Assembly (NCBI GenBank): GCA_964020975.1
Contig: OZ026630.1
Coordinates: 64,203,013-64,267,012 of the forward strand
Direction of reading: 5' to 3'
Source of the DNA: Hermodice carunculata
Lineage: Eukaryota > Annelida > Polychaeta > Eunicida > Amphinomidae
DNA: 64,000 nt
This document shows positions 45,641 to 56,944 of this stretch, piece after piece. Position 1 is the first letter of the stretch. Each line of letters opens with the position of its first letter. The position numbers were made by a program, and so were the translations under genes. The notes beneath the pieces are model-generated. The model made no database searches. It was not told where the DNA came from and saw nothing but the letters and a program-made list of their open reading frames with translations.

Positions 45641-47435
45641 TACAACTGTACATGTTACATGCATGCATGGTATGTTGAATACTTGTTCCTTCCCTGCTCA
45701 ATCTGTCTTTTCTAATCTTTTGAGTCTACCATGATCTCCCCACCACTCAAAAACAGGAACGTGATCCCTTTAACCTGTATGCGGCTCTACATGTGTGTCG
45801 TGAGAATCAGTCCATGTTTGTTCACCGTAAATACACAACTAGAAGCTGCCAACTCTGTGTATTTTAGGCCTAGTACCCAGTTGTCTTCATAACCCACACA
45901 ACATGCTGTACCTAGTACAAACACTACTTTGTAGAATCAGTTCTCTTTGTGTGTGTGTTCGTACGTGCATACATATAACAGTGCCTGCTCTCCTATATCC
46001 ATAGGCTTTTTTTTTTGCAGTCAAGCTACTGATGGTGCACATCTACATATGGGACATTTGTTCCATCTTCAGCAAATTTTGTATAAAAAAAAAAATCTGG
46101 CCTTTAAACATGGCTAATATGAATACTTAAATAAGAAAAAAAAGAGCTCCCTGACTACTTACTATGCACAACTGTAAATGCAGCAAGTGTCCCCAGTAAA
46201 TATGTTTTAGTTTTTAATCTCATGTACTTGATTGGCAGCAGTTTCATATGCTGGGTGTCAGTGCTCAGTTGAGTTCAGTTTGATCAGGTCTTATGATATA
46301 TGTATTCTGGTGTGGTTCTTGTGCCAACAGTTATTTTGGTTTGCACAGATGGAATCGATAAATCTGATCGTGTCTTCATCCATTAGCCACAAATAAATGA
46401 ACTTGACTGGGGTTAAAATAAAGGGAGAAAACGAGTCTTTTGTACCTGTATGTAAACACTCCATCCACCAACTTGACCGAAAGTGTCCACAAATAAAATT
46501 TCATCAGATTCCCTCACTTTCTTGTTGATATGAAATATTTTGAACGAGGGAGAGTTGTAGTAGTGAAAACAGTTTTTCTTATGTGTTCCCTGACCTTGTG
46601 CTGAGCAAACTTGTCCAATCCGGTACACTAAAATTCATATTTCCAAGCACTTAATTTCCTAACCCTACCCCCCAAAGCCAAATTTCCCAATTTTAATTTT
46701 CACAAATTGATCCAAGGCTGCATTCAAATTTCATATAGTAATATTGAAAATGAAATTCTTGAATCCAATGCTATCAAATGGCCTTAATTCCTTGGGAGAA
46801 AATTAAGACAATCTCTCCTGGTAAACCATCTGTGATTACCAAGTATAATAGGCTTATCAGGATGGCATGTGGAACTAAATATCCAACATACAACTCTGTA
46901 CCTTTCCTCTTCCAGTAGCGTTACTGGCAATAATACAAAAGCCTGCAATGCCAGACTGTGACTGAGTGTTGCATGTCTGCCATTTTATCACTGTTTGATA
47001 TAAGATAGCAGTAGCTGCATGGTTATACCTCAGTGCTACATCCATAACTGTTTAAAGAGCATGTGCGATCATGTACTGTCACATACAATCACCACTGTCT
47101 TTGTCGTCGTCTTCATTCTCAAACAATCTCAAGTTTTCCCTAGCAGTACTTGAAAGTAACTGATACAGGCATCAATTTTTTATTTTCTCTGCAAACATAA
47201 ATATCTGACCATCATACATGTATGTCACCTACATTGACATTTATTATCTTTTAAGTCAAAAAATAGAGAATATTCTGAATCAAAGAAAAAAGTCTTTCCC
47301 ATACTACATATGGGTAGACCTTGAGATGCATATACATGTATTATAATCACATTAAGTTCTCAATCGGTAGCTATACATGGGGATCATACATGCATGGGAA
47401 GAAATTCATTCTTACAAATTTCACATTTCAAAAAG
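45641..47435. other. No gene supported
   Basis: Unique-looking AT-rich sequence with short frames only. Confidence 0.4.
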
Positions 47436-47662
<227 letters not shown>

Positions 47663-48268
47663 TTTGTATTTGGACATGTTGGTGACTGTTCACAATTAGA
47701 AAATGTAAGAAAAAAAACTTTGCTAAAGATACAAGAGAGCTGACAACCACATGGTTAGGTGTAGGAAGTTTGTGGTGTCTGTTAGAGCTGAGACTACCAC
47801 TGCTAATATGGGAATCTCACATAAGAGAGATTATCATCTGCCTCTAGTATCTGTATTGTTCAGCATTTTCATTACTCTTACAAACTAATCAGAATGACAC
47901 ATGTAAGGAGGGGGATAAATGAACGTACATTTTACTGATGCTGGAATCTAATGGACATTTTTCACCCGAATTAAGTAGTGCTATGGCATGATTTTTGAAA
48001 AGTCATAATTTTTTAAGTTCTAATTTTGGAGAGGGAGAGAAGTTAAGTGTGAGTCTTGAAGCAATAATTTAAAAGTAAAAATATCAATCCCTTACTTTTT
48101 TCTGATACAACATTAATCTCAGTTAAATATTTTGGCATGCACAACTAAAAACTATAGGAGGGCAGCTTGAAATGATACCTTCAAATCAGTAAACAAGTCA
48201 ATGAAACTCAATTCTTCTGCTAATATTGGCCCTAGGAGAGGTTTTGTAGTGCCAAATTTGAGGAGAAA
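47663..48268. other. No gene seen
   Basis: Near 47970-48060, AAAAGTCATAATTTTTTAAG and TCTAATTTTGGAGAGGGAG are a weak match to the interior of the MITE at 34134. Nothing else. Confidence 0.4.
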
Positions 48269-50591
48269 CAAGAGGGCTGTATGAACAGTCCATGCTCAGC
48301 TGACATAGACATTCATCACACTTGTAGCTCTGTGAACTTGGGATAGGGTCAAGGTCACCAATGTACTGAGTAAGTCTGACCTTCATAGAAGAACACTAAA
48401 ACACGTGCAACACCAAGGTCCCAGTTCAAATAGTTCTCAAGTTATAGTGAAGAGTAAAAGTCATGTATTTTGCACTGTGACCCCAGAAACGAGGTCAAGG
48501 TCACTTATGTACTGTCTAAGTAGGACCTTCATAGAGAAACATTAACATGTGCAACAGCAAGGTCCTAACTCAAAACACATATAAAGTTATCAAGTAAACA
48601 GTAAATTTCATGTCAGTTGTTCTGTGACCTTGGGAATGAGGTCAATGTCAAAACATCACTGGAGCATGACCATTTGCACAAAATAGGAAGACACTTATAA
48701 AAGGTACATCCCTGCCAAGTTTGCCACAAATCTGGCCAAAATTATTTAAGTTATAACCATTACAAGAACTCCCACCTTAAACTTTCCTATCATACCTTTT
48801 CTAAAGATTTTTTTAAAAAATCATAAAAAATCCAAAAATCACTCAAGCATGACCATTTGAACAACTTAGTAGAGACCCACCCAAGGTACATTGTAACCTA
48901 GTTTGAAGTAAATCTGACACACAGTTTCTTCAGAGAAGTCCAAAATGTGAATTACCATTAGCATGCCCATTGACCTGCATAGTAAGCAATAGAAAAGGTG
49001 CATTTATCTAGGAGTACCAGAATTGAAAAAAAAAATCATCAAAAACAGGAATCCACAGCAGTGCTACCTACTGAACATCACTGCTTGACCCTTTCACAAG
49101 GAACATGTCCACAAAGTTTCAACTTAATCTGAGAGACAGTTCTGGAGAAGAAGTGACAAGTAACAAAAACACACAAAAATTCATTAAAAAAAAGAAAAAA
49201 TTGCAGCACCATCTGGTGAATAAATTAAGAACTAGGAGCCCCTAGGCATGTTCTTGTGTAATATCAAAGCAATTGGGTAGGCAGTTGTAGAGAAGAAGAT
49301 TTTGTAACCTGGTGAACAAAGTAAGAAATAGGAGCCCCTAGGCATGTTCTTGTGTAGTATCAAAATAATTGGGTAGGCAGTTGTGGAGAAGAAGATTTTA
49401 TAAGATTTGTCAAAAAAAAAAAAAAAAAAAAAAATTAAAAAACCCCTAAAAATCCAAAAATCACTGGAGCAAGACCATTTGAACCAACCTGGTAGAAACC
49501 CACCCAAGGTACATTGCCACCAAGTGTGAAATCAATCTGGATGACAATTTTTAAGAGAAGAAGTCGAAAATATGAATAAGCATTAGAATGCCCATTGACT
49601 TACATAGTAATCAATAGGAAAGCTGCATTGACCGATAAGTACCCAAATTGAAAACATCATTAAAAATCAGGAATCCACAGCAGTGCCACCTAGTAACCAA
49701 CTTTGTTTAGCCCTTTCACAAGGAACATATCCACCAAGTTTCAGCATAATGTGAGTGATGGTTTTGGAGAAGAAGTAAAACAAAAACAAAAACACAAAAA
49801 ATCATTAAAAAATTAGAAAAGAATCACAGCACCACCTGGTGAATAAATTCAGAGCTAGGAGTCCTCGGGAGTGTCCCTGTGTGATATCAAAGGAATTGGG
49901 AGAGTGGTTTTGGAGAAGATTTCTAAAGATTTGCACCAAAAAAAAATCATAAAACAAGAGGATCATGATGATCCTGTGCTCTGCTGACTGCATCTGCTTT
50001 TATTCAGGAAACAAAATTGAATAGGGCGACCTGACTTGTCCATGGTAGTACATGTATTATCAATTGACATACCTTGCTGTTTCAATGGCTGCCGATGTAC
50101 AGTGGCAGCACTCACTTACAGTCACAAAGTCTGATATCGCATAACTTTGTCAAAAATTAACATATCCATATTATTTTTGCAAACTTTCATTGTCTAATGT
50201 CCAACTATATTTTGATAAAATTTAAAGCAATTCTATCACGCCGTTCTGGAGAAGAAGTGGAAAATAGCCTTAACACACAAAAATTCATAAAAAAAACGCA
50301 GCGCCACCTGGTGGCCAAAATGAGAACTAGTTGACCCCAGGTGACCCTATCTGCAATATCAAAGCAATTGGCCAGGTAGTTCTTGAGATGAAGAAATTTT
50401 ATTTTTGTTCAGATAAAAATTAAAAAATTCACAAAAAATAGAAAAATTATTGCATCATCATCTCCTTTCCAAACTTGGTAGAGGTTTACCTGGGCAACAC
50501 CCATGTGCAAAATTAAAACATTCCATACAGCGGTTTTTCAGAAGAAGTCAAAAGGGTAAATACAATAGTGTAATATATGCACTGTATTGCC

Positions 50592-50633
<42 letters not shown>

Positions 50634-51392
50634 CTGCAGCACTTCCTTACAATTGTGAAGTTTGATATCCCATAACTTTGCCTAGAATTAACATATCCAT
50701 ATTATTTTCGCAAACTTTCATTATCTAATGTCCAACTATATTCTGATAAAATTTCAAAAATTCTGTTCAGCCGTTCTGGAGAAGAAGTCGAAAATAGCCT
50801 TAACAGGCAATAATTCATAAAAAAATTAGGAAAAAATCACAGCGCCACCTGGTGGCCAAAATAAGAACTAGTTGACCCCAGATAACCCTATGTGCAATAT
50901 CAAAGCAATTGGCTTCGTAGTTCTTAAGATGAAGAAATTTTAATTTTTTTTCAAAAAATAAATTAAAAAATTCAGAAAAAATAGAAAAATTATTGCATCA
51001 TCATCTCCTCCGCAAACTTGGTAGAGGTCCACCTGGGGATCATCCATGTGCAAAATCAAAACATTCTATGTCGCGGTTTTTGAGAAGAAGTCAAAAATAT
51101 AAAAAGTCTAACAACAGACGGACGGACGGACGGACAGACGACGGACGCAAATGGATGCTATAAGCTCTGCTGAGTTGTCAGTTAGCAGAGCTAAAAATCC
51201 AAAAATCAATGGGGCATGACCATTTGAGCAAACTTGGTAGAGACCCACCCAAGGCATATCCCCACCAAGATTGAAGTGAATCTGGCCGACGGTTTGGGAG
51301 AAGTCAAAAATGTGAATTGTGGACAGACGATGGATGGACTACGAACAACAGACCCTCACAAAGCTCAGCTGACTGACAAGTCAGCTAAGCTA
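48269..51392 (+). mobile_element. Hairpin-capped R4 element (outer), carrying a nested relative
   Basis: It starts CAAGAGGGCTGTATGAACAG with a hairpin and GCTCAGCTGAC, continues with AGGTCA-type monomers (48350-48720) and several R4 units (GACCATTTGAACAA, GCACCACCTGGTGAA), and ends at a hairpin AGCTCAGCTGAC...GTCAGCTAAGCTAA (51362-51392). Header and tail share the GCTCAGCTGAC variant. A second element, 49955-51192, interrupts it inside an ATCATAAAA...AAATCCAAAAATCA site. No coding capacity. Confidence 0.7.
49955..51192 (+). mobile_element. Hairpin-capped R4 element (inner, nested), about 1.24 kb
   Basis: The start is CAAGAGGATCATGATGATCC with a 7-bp stem, then GTGCTCTGCTGAC. The end is GCTCTGCTGA...TCAGTTAGCAGAGCTAA with a 10-bp stem, preceded by a GGACGGACGGACGGACAG tract. 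Two internal units contain GCGCCACCTGGTGGCC. The motif GCTCTGCTGA occurs at both ends and differs from the outer element's GCTCAGCTGAC. A (TA)n run lies at 50597-50630. The CTAA end after a hairpin recalls Helitrons, but the 5' TC is absent. Confidence 0.7.
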
Positions 51393-51678
51393 AAAATCTG
51401 CCCAAGAACTTTTGATATGTAGCTGACGGGAAACTTAATGAACAAGCTAGAAACACACTTTAAGTGCTCTACTTCTGGAAAACATGAGTCAATAGAATGA
51501 AAGTGTATACATATATTTTTTTTTTCTTCATGAATGACCCCAGTGTGGGATGTCTCACACAACAAGTTGGTGCCCAGTTAGATATTGCTCCTCTGGGAAG
51601 CATCACTGTCACATTTATGTCTATACTTGTAATCTGAAGATATTGTTCCACTCATTTCAAATTCAACTCTTCACTCAC

Positions 51679-51837
51679 GATTGACTGAATACATCGGTGG
51701 TGGTGCAGGTCCATGTGGTGAGTAGGTTGTTGCTGGCTGAGCTTGTACCATAGCGCCCCCTGGTGGATAGCCTCCCTGTGGATAGCCTCCTTGTGGATGA
51801 GCCCCGGGGTAGGGTGCACCTGGTGCTGCAGGGTAAC
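51679..51837 (-). CDS. Candidate internal coding exon, Pro/Gly/Tyr-rich, phase 1-1
   Basis: On the minus strand the acceptor AATAACTTTCAG leads into 159 nt ending at a GTGAGT donor. The phase-compatible frame reads YPAAPGAPYPGAHPQ, GGYPQGGYPPGGAMVQAQ, PATTYSPHGPAPPPMYSVN: 52 residues with four YP motifs and three GYP-like repeats. Such GYP repeats occur in proline-rich tails of membrane-associated proteins such as scramblases, annexins and cephalopod rhodopsin, so a disordered N- or C-terminal region is likely. The length is a multiple of three with phase 1 at both edges, compatible with direct joining to 28022-28192. If the donor is not used, translation ends two codons later at TGA. An overlapping 67-codon frame is a shadow. 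Confidence 0.6.
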
Positions 51838-51904
51838 CTGAAAGTTATTAAACATTACGTTACACTTACTGCAGATATGTGAACTTTAGTGCACAGCATA
51901 CAAC

Positions 51905-52620
51905 AAAAATGAGAGGCCCATGGGCCTAATGCTCTGCCGACACCAAGGCTGTATTGCACCTACATGTTCATTTCAAAGTTGTGAGTTCTCAAGTGGTTCT
52001 GATGGTATATATAGGTACATATAAAGCGTATGTGATTTTAATGTGACTTATTCACCAGATGGCACTTTGCTCCACATATCTGTGCAGTTCCTGTGCAGTT
52101 CCTGTGATGGATATTGTTTCATGTACAAAGATAACAATGAGTCCTTAACTTTATGTTCTCAGTAACCTTGGGAGAGAAGATTAAGGTCATCCAGATTATG
52201 TGATATAAAAAAATCACATGGCAAACATGCATGTACATCTAGAATTATCATAGTCCCGTTCTTTCTTGTGATAATGAATTATACTTGTCCTGATATTTTG
52301 CATTGACTTACAGGTGGGTCCACCAGTGTCACAATACTTCAACAGTTTTGTCTCCCCAACATTCTCACCATAATTCATCCAGTTCCATGACAAATAAAGG
52401 ACCCTATAGCTAACAATGTCCATAGGTTTTTTTCACTTTTATTCCATCAGTGACCTTTAGAAACTAGGTTAAATGTCATTCATCAAGTATAAAATGTCAA
52501 TACTAATGTATCAATTTAGCAACCCTCACTCACTTATGTCTATATTTTGTACCTTTTGATTATCAATTACACAACCAATTTGTATTTTGACCTTCAAAAA
52601 TAGGTCAAGGTCATCAAAAT
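51905..52620 (+). mobile_element. R2 element, second long copy
   Basis: GAGAGGCCCATGGGCCTAAT then GCTCTGCCGACACCAAGGC begins a sequence that follows the copy at 32773-33540 closely (GTGATGGATATTGTTTCATG, CATCCAGTTCCATGACAAAT). It contains a small duplication of GTGCAGTTCCT. Confidence 0.75.
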
Positions 52621-52798
52621 TTCCCGAAAGTTGACCATTGAACCAATGCACAGCTGGTATGAGTTCCAATGCTCCATTCTGATTTATGATCATAATACTG
52701 AATTTAATGTGTTTTTTTACACCTATAAAGTTAGTTCGATAAACTGGACCAGGCAAAGATGTAAAGTATAATGTTAGTTCCATTGAAAACCACCAGTA

Positions 52799-52976
52799 CA
52801 GTGGTACCTGCCCTAAAGACCACCTCTCGTGAGAGACCACATTAGTTTTTAAGACCACTCTTTCAAGACATTGGCCTTTTATTTCTTTGTTAATTTACCT
52901 GCAATGAAAGACCACCTGTCATATGTGACCACTTTTGTCTGGCATTAGGGGTGGTCTTAAATTGCAGGTACCACTG
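52799..52976. mobile_element. 178-bp TA-flanked MITE (Tc1/mariner or pogo type)
   Basis: The ends are CAGTGGTACCTGCC and, inverted, CAGTGGTACCTGCA; similarity continues through AAGACCACC. TA duplications lie at 52797-52798 and 52977-52978. The interior is non-coding and repeats GACCAC motifs. The CAGTGG start and TA target are typical of the Tc1/mariner/pogo group. Confidence 0.85.
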
Positions 52977-53106
52977 TAGTACCACCAGGACTCCACATAT
53001 CAATCCTTTTCTGTATGATATTCCTGTAAGGGTAAAAAGGCATATATGAGCAAATATGACTGGGCAAGACCGAATGTGGACAACGATTCAATCTACCAAG
53101 GCGTTA

Positions 53107-53147
53107 AGTCTGACCGGTTTCGATGCTAACACATCTCATCAGAGACT
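53107..53147 (-). ncRNA. Type I hammerhead ribozyme, short helix III
   Basis: Read on the minus strand: AGTCT, CTGATGA, stem II GATG-tgttag-CATC, GAAA, CCGG, TC, AGACT. The core is canonical CUGAUGA/GAAA with a GUC cleavage triplet. Stem II differs in sequence from the copy at 29974 but stays paired. Confidence 0.85.
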
Positions 53148-53172
53148 GAAGTTAACGGCCCCCGGTACGTGC

Positions 53173-53179
53173 TTATATA
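53173..53179 (-). promoter_or_regulatory. TATA motif upstream of the second hammerhead
   Basis: On the minus strand GTATATAAGCAC lies about 26 bp before helix I of the ribozyme. The first copy has the same arrangement. Confidence 0.45.
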
Positions 53180-53654
53180 CCAGGGTAAACATTCATGTTA
53201 GCAACGTAAACGTGAGCGTTATCTAACGTCAAACGGCTTTGACATGACTAGGACAGTGTAATTGGCTGCTGTGGCCCCTTACACACGAGTTTGGCCCGTT
53301 GCTAGGCAAGAACAAATGAATAGCCCTGAGCACCAATGTGCCAGGTTCTTTGAGAAACTGTAAAGATACCAGGTTTTTTGATAAGGAGAAGATGTATCCA
53401 CGGATAGCTTAACTCTCAAATCAGAATGGTTTGGGAGCCGTTGGTTCATGAATTGCGCTTTTCACGGGTAAAAGGCATACATGTTCACATGTAAAGATAG
53501 AATCACCCTCACATGAATATCATCTCCTGAAATGATATTCTGTCAATCACCTTGAGAAAGTAGGTCAAGGCTACCTATATAATGTAATATAGTACTTCCA
53601 GACATGATATAGAAATGTGCTGTGACATTTGATTAAGTTAGCCTAATTTTTTTT

Positions 53655-54050
53655 ATGATAATGAATTTCATAGGTCTGAACATATATATTGGCTCATATT
53701 TTCCATTTACTTGTAGGTGGCGCCACCAGTACTACTCAGATTCCACATATCAGCCTCCCAAACATTTCTATCAAAATTTTATGAAGATCCATCACAAATC
53801 AATGCCACCAGAGTGTTTTCAATTTTTTCACTTTTTGGCCTGTGTATTATGTAATCCTGTAAGTACCACCACCAATAATGAAAGGAATCTAGATTTTCAT
53901 TCATAGAACATGTACAAAAATTTTCAAGAGGCTAACTTCAAAATTGTTAATGCTATCATGTTGATAAGCAAATTGTTTATGGACAGACAGAGTGACAGAC
54001 AGCCAGACATGAGTGATCGCATTAGCTTATGGTCAGCAGGGCTTGAAAAA
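53655..54050 (+). mobile_element. R3 element, 3' part with tail
   Basis: GTAGGTGGCGCCACCAGTAC, CAAAATTTTATGAAGATCC and AGAGTGTTTTCAATTTTTTC follow the R3 order. The end CTTATGGTCAGCAGGGCTTG resembles the GTCAGCAGAGCTAA tail of R4. Confidence 0.6.
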
Positions 54051-54265
54051 GTAAATGTATATTTTGCAACACATGAAAGCATTAAGAAAAGCAACAGGGA
54101 ACTTTTCAACTCAATGTTAATTTTCACACATAGTTTAAAGTTCAGGCCACTCAGACCCTTCAAAAATTTGTTCTTAAACAACCATGGCCTTAATTAAGCT
54201 CCTGTGAGGGTGTGTCCATCCATTAAAAAAGCCTGCTCATGCACAAAAATGTTTTTAAGTACATA

Positions 54266-55250
54266 AATAAACTAGAAGCCGATCAGTGATCAAAAACCAC
54301 TCAGCCACCGGGACAGACAGCCAGACAGACGAACGAACAGGTAGGTGACAACAATACCCTTCGGCAGGTCAAGGTTACTTCTGTTTGACCTAATGACAAA
54401 GCTTTGGTGAAAATGCAATGAGCAGAGATATCATGGCAAGGCCATTTTTCCTCAATGCAGCCCTGTGACCTAAATATGTGATTCAGGGACCTAGTTTTCA
54501 ATAGACACCTGAGGCATCCTTAGGACTAACTGTCATTAATAATTGATGAAGGTACATTCTATATTTTTCCAGATATTGTGTTAAGAGTTTTTTTCTTCAA
54601 TGTTGTAATGTGACCTAAATATGTACCCGAGTGACCTACTTTTCAATAGCCACCTGAAGCACCTCAATGGCCCTCTGTGATAAAAATTTGGTCTCTGTAA
54701 AGGGAGTATTTTTGGAGATATGGTGCGGCAAGGGCCTTTTTCCTTCAATGCAGGTTGTAACCTAAATATGAGACCCAGTGACCTAGTTTTCACTAAGTGT
54801 CTGAGGCATCCTTAGGACCAACTGTCATAAATAATTGCTGCAGCTACAATGAGTAATTTAATATTTGAAGATATCATGGTATGGCCATTTTTTTTCAATG
54901 CAGCCCTGTGACCTAAATGTGTGAGCTAGTGACCTAGTTTTCCATAGGCATCTTGGGCATTCTTAGGACCAACTGTCATAATAATTGATGAAGCTACATT
55001 CAATATTTTTTTAGATATTGTGTTAACCCCATTTTTCTGCAATGTAGTACTGTGACCTGAAAATGACACTTGGTGAGCTACTTTTCAATTGGCACCTGAA
55101 GCACCTCAATGACTCCCTGTGATAAAAATTTGGTCTCTGTAAAGTGAGTATTTTTGGAGATATGGCATGAACAAGGCATAGATGGATGGACAGAGGGACG
55201 CATAGGTGACAACAATAGCCCTCCGGCCTTATGGGCCAAGTGGTAAAAGG
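54266..55250 (+). mobile_element. R5 element, full-length copy
   Basis: It starts AACTAGAAGCCGATCAGTGA and ends CCTCCGGCCTTATGGGCCAA then GTGGTAAAA, like the nested copy at 14518-15494. Five monomers with GTGACCTAAATATGTG and GTGACCTAGTTTTC are spaced about 137-157 bp. Non-coding. Confidence 0.75.
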
Positions 55251-55317
55251 CCTGTTGATGCAAAAAACATTTTCAATCACATCAAATTATGATTAACTAT
55301 GTTGTCCTGACCCACTC

Positions 55318-55380
55318 CTCCCCCCCCCCCTTCTGCCCCACCCTAGAGCATCTTTAAAATAAGTTTGGGGGGGGGGGGGG
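55318..55380. repeat. Poly-C and poly-G runs
   Basis: A C run at about 55320-55330 and a G run at about 55367-55380 face each other about 40 bp apart and could pair. Confidence 0.7.
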
Positions 55381-55795
55381 AGAAAGGGTTAAAACATATT
55401 TGGAGTTTCCTGCAATTGTAGCCATTTGAGACATCAAGCCAGGTTTCAAAAGGCTACATGTAAAGTACATGCACTTCAGTGACCAAATGATCTACATGAT
55501 AGCACTCCCTAGGGTAACCCAGCACTGTACAGTATTGATTTAAAGTCCACACATATATGTGTCCAGGAACTTCATTCACTTGACTACCTGTGATACCAGA
55601 CACTGCATACTGAGTATCAAAGCTGATCTTGGAAATAGTACAATCTACATTTCATTTGAAATCTATGGAGATGAATCTTCCTGTCAGAACTGGAAAATAT
55701 GTGGAGTTTTCTATGATACATGACACACACATGGTTCATACGGATCAAGTTCACATCTTCTCAATTATGTCTGGGTGCCACCTCACACATTCTCT

Positions 55796-55972
<177 letters not shown>

Positions 55973-56043
55973 ACTAAATTTGTCCGGAGTTTTTCTCTTA
56001 CACTATTATTCCAACAATCAGCAAACTTGCCATGGTGACTCAC

Positions 56044-56081
56044 CTGCCAGTGAAATTAGGCACCTGTCTTGGAATAGTCAT
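56044..56081 (-). CDS. Possible short first exon ending at a strong donor (weak)
   Basis: On the minus strand ATG opens MTIPRQVPNFTG and is followed by GGCAG|GTGAGT, a consensus donor. The start follows an in-frame stop 36 bp upstream, so it could be an initial coding exon. It would end in phase 2, which does not join directly to the phase-1 exon at 51679-51837, so another exon or another gene would be needed. The upstream DNA is AT-rich without promoter marks. Confidence 0.25.
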
Positions 56082-56944
56082 GATGTTTAAAATTATGCAG
56101 ATGAGGGGCAATTAAAATTTAAAAGCTCTGCATCTTCTAAACTATTGAAGATGGACACAAAGTTCTAACTTACACATATAGGTTTGAGACAACTGGCAAA
56201 TCCAATAGCACACAAACAAAAGTTGGGGAAATTTTAATGTGCGCAAAATTCACCAAATTTGTCCCCAATCCACATACAGGCCTTCAACTGCTTGTTGTAT
56301 GACCTATTGCTTGACCTCCATGGTGCCACACAACCATTTTGCATTCATAATTAATTAGCGTGTACCTGTCTCACAGGCAGCTTTCTATCCATGCATGCTG
56401 GGTGTATGCTTTGGAAGGTTTGGGTTGGGGGGGGGGGGGGGGACTCCCAACAACTGTGTAATGAGGGTCTCAATAAATTACAGAGTATCTCTTTCTGTTC
56501 ATGCAGGAACAGATCGACTCCATGCTGCCATATGTACCACGCAGGCTATAGTTTCCACCAGTGCAGAACAGACCTGTTTATGCACCATGACCGAAACAGG
56601 TGTCCTGGCTGGCCTGTTTTTGCCTGAGGTAATGTCAGTCTGCTGAGCTTATCAATCCCAAGGGAACTCAGGCTCCAGACTTCTAGGCAGAAAAAGCCTG
56701 AGTGCACCATCTGTTAACAAGATATGTTTGTAAAACATAGATGCCCCCTGCCCTCATTACCCTTGCCCTCGCTACCCCAATGATCATGGTAGATGGGGCA
56801 CTCGTGACCTTACAAAATTAATGAAGGTTGATCATACATCAATGTCACATATCTTTAAACTTTAACCTAGCCCTTAAAAAATGAGCAAAAACCTGGACAA
56901 TAGAAAAGTTATAGCTGAAAAATTAGTCATCATTTAGAAACCAT
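56082..56944. other. No gene supported
   Basis: A poly-G run lies at about 56428-56442. Two overlapping plus frames of 78-83 codons (56391-56646) read through it and have no recognisable domain. Confidence 0.4.

Larger units (their letters stand above)
53051..53464 (-). mobile_element. Penelope-like or retrozyme-like segment with hammerhead
   Basis: CpG-rich DNA with ACGT words, a minus-strand TATA (53173-53179) and a hammerhead (53107-53147) resembles the insertion at 29512-30105. GGGTAAAAAGGCATATATG (53030) and GGGTAAAAGGCATACATG (53465) flank it and may be an imperfect target duplication. No protein coding seen. Confidence 0.6.
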
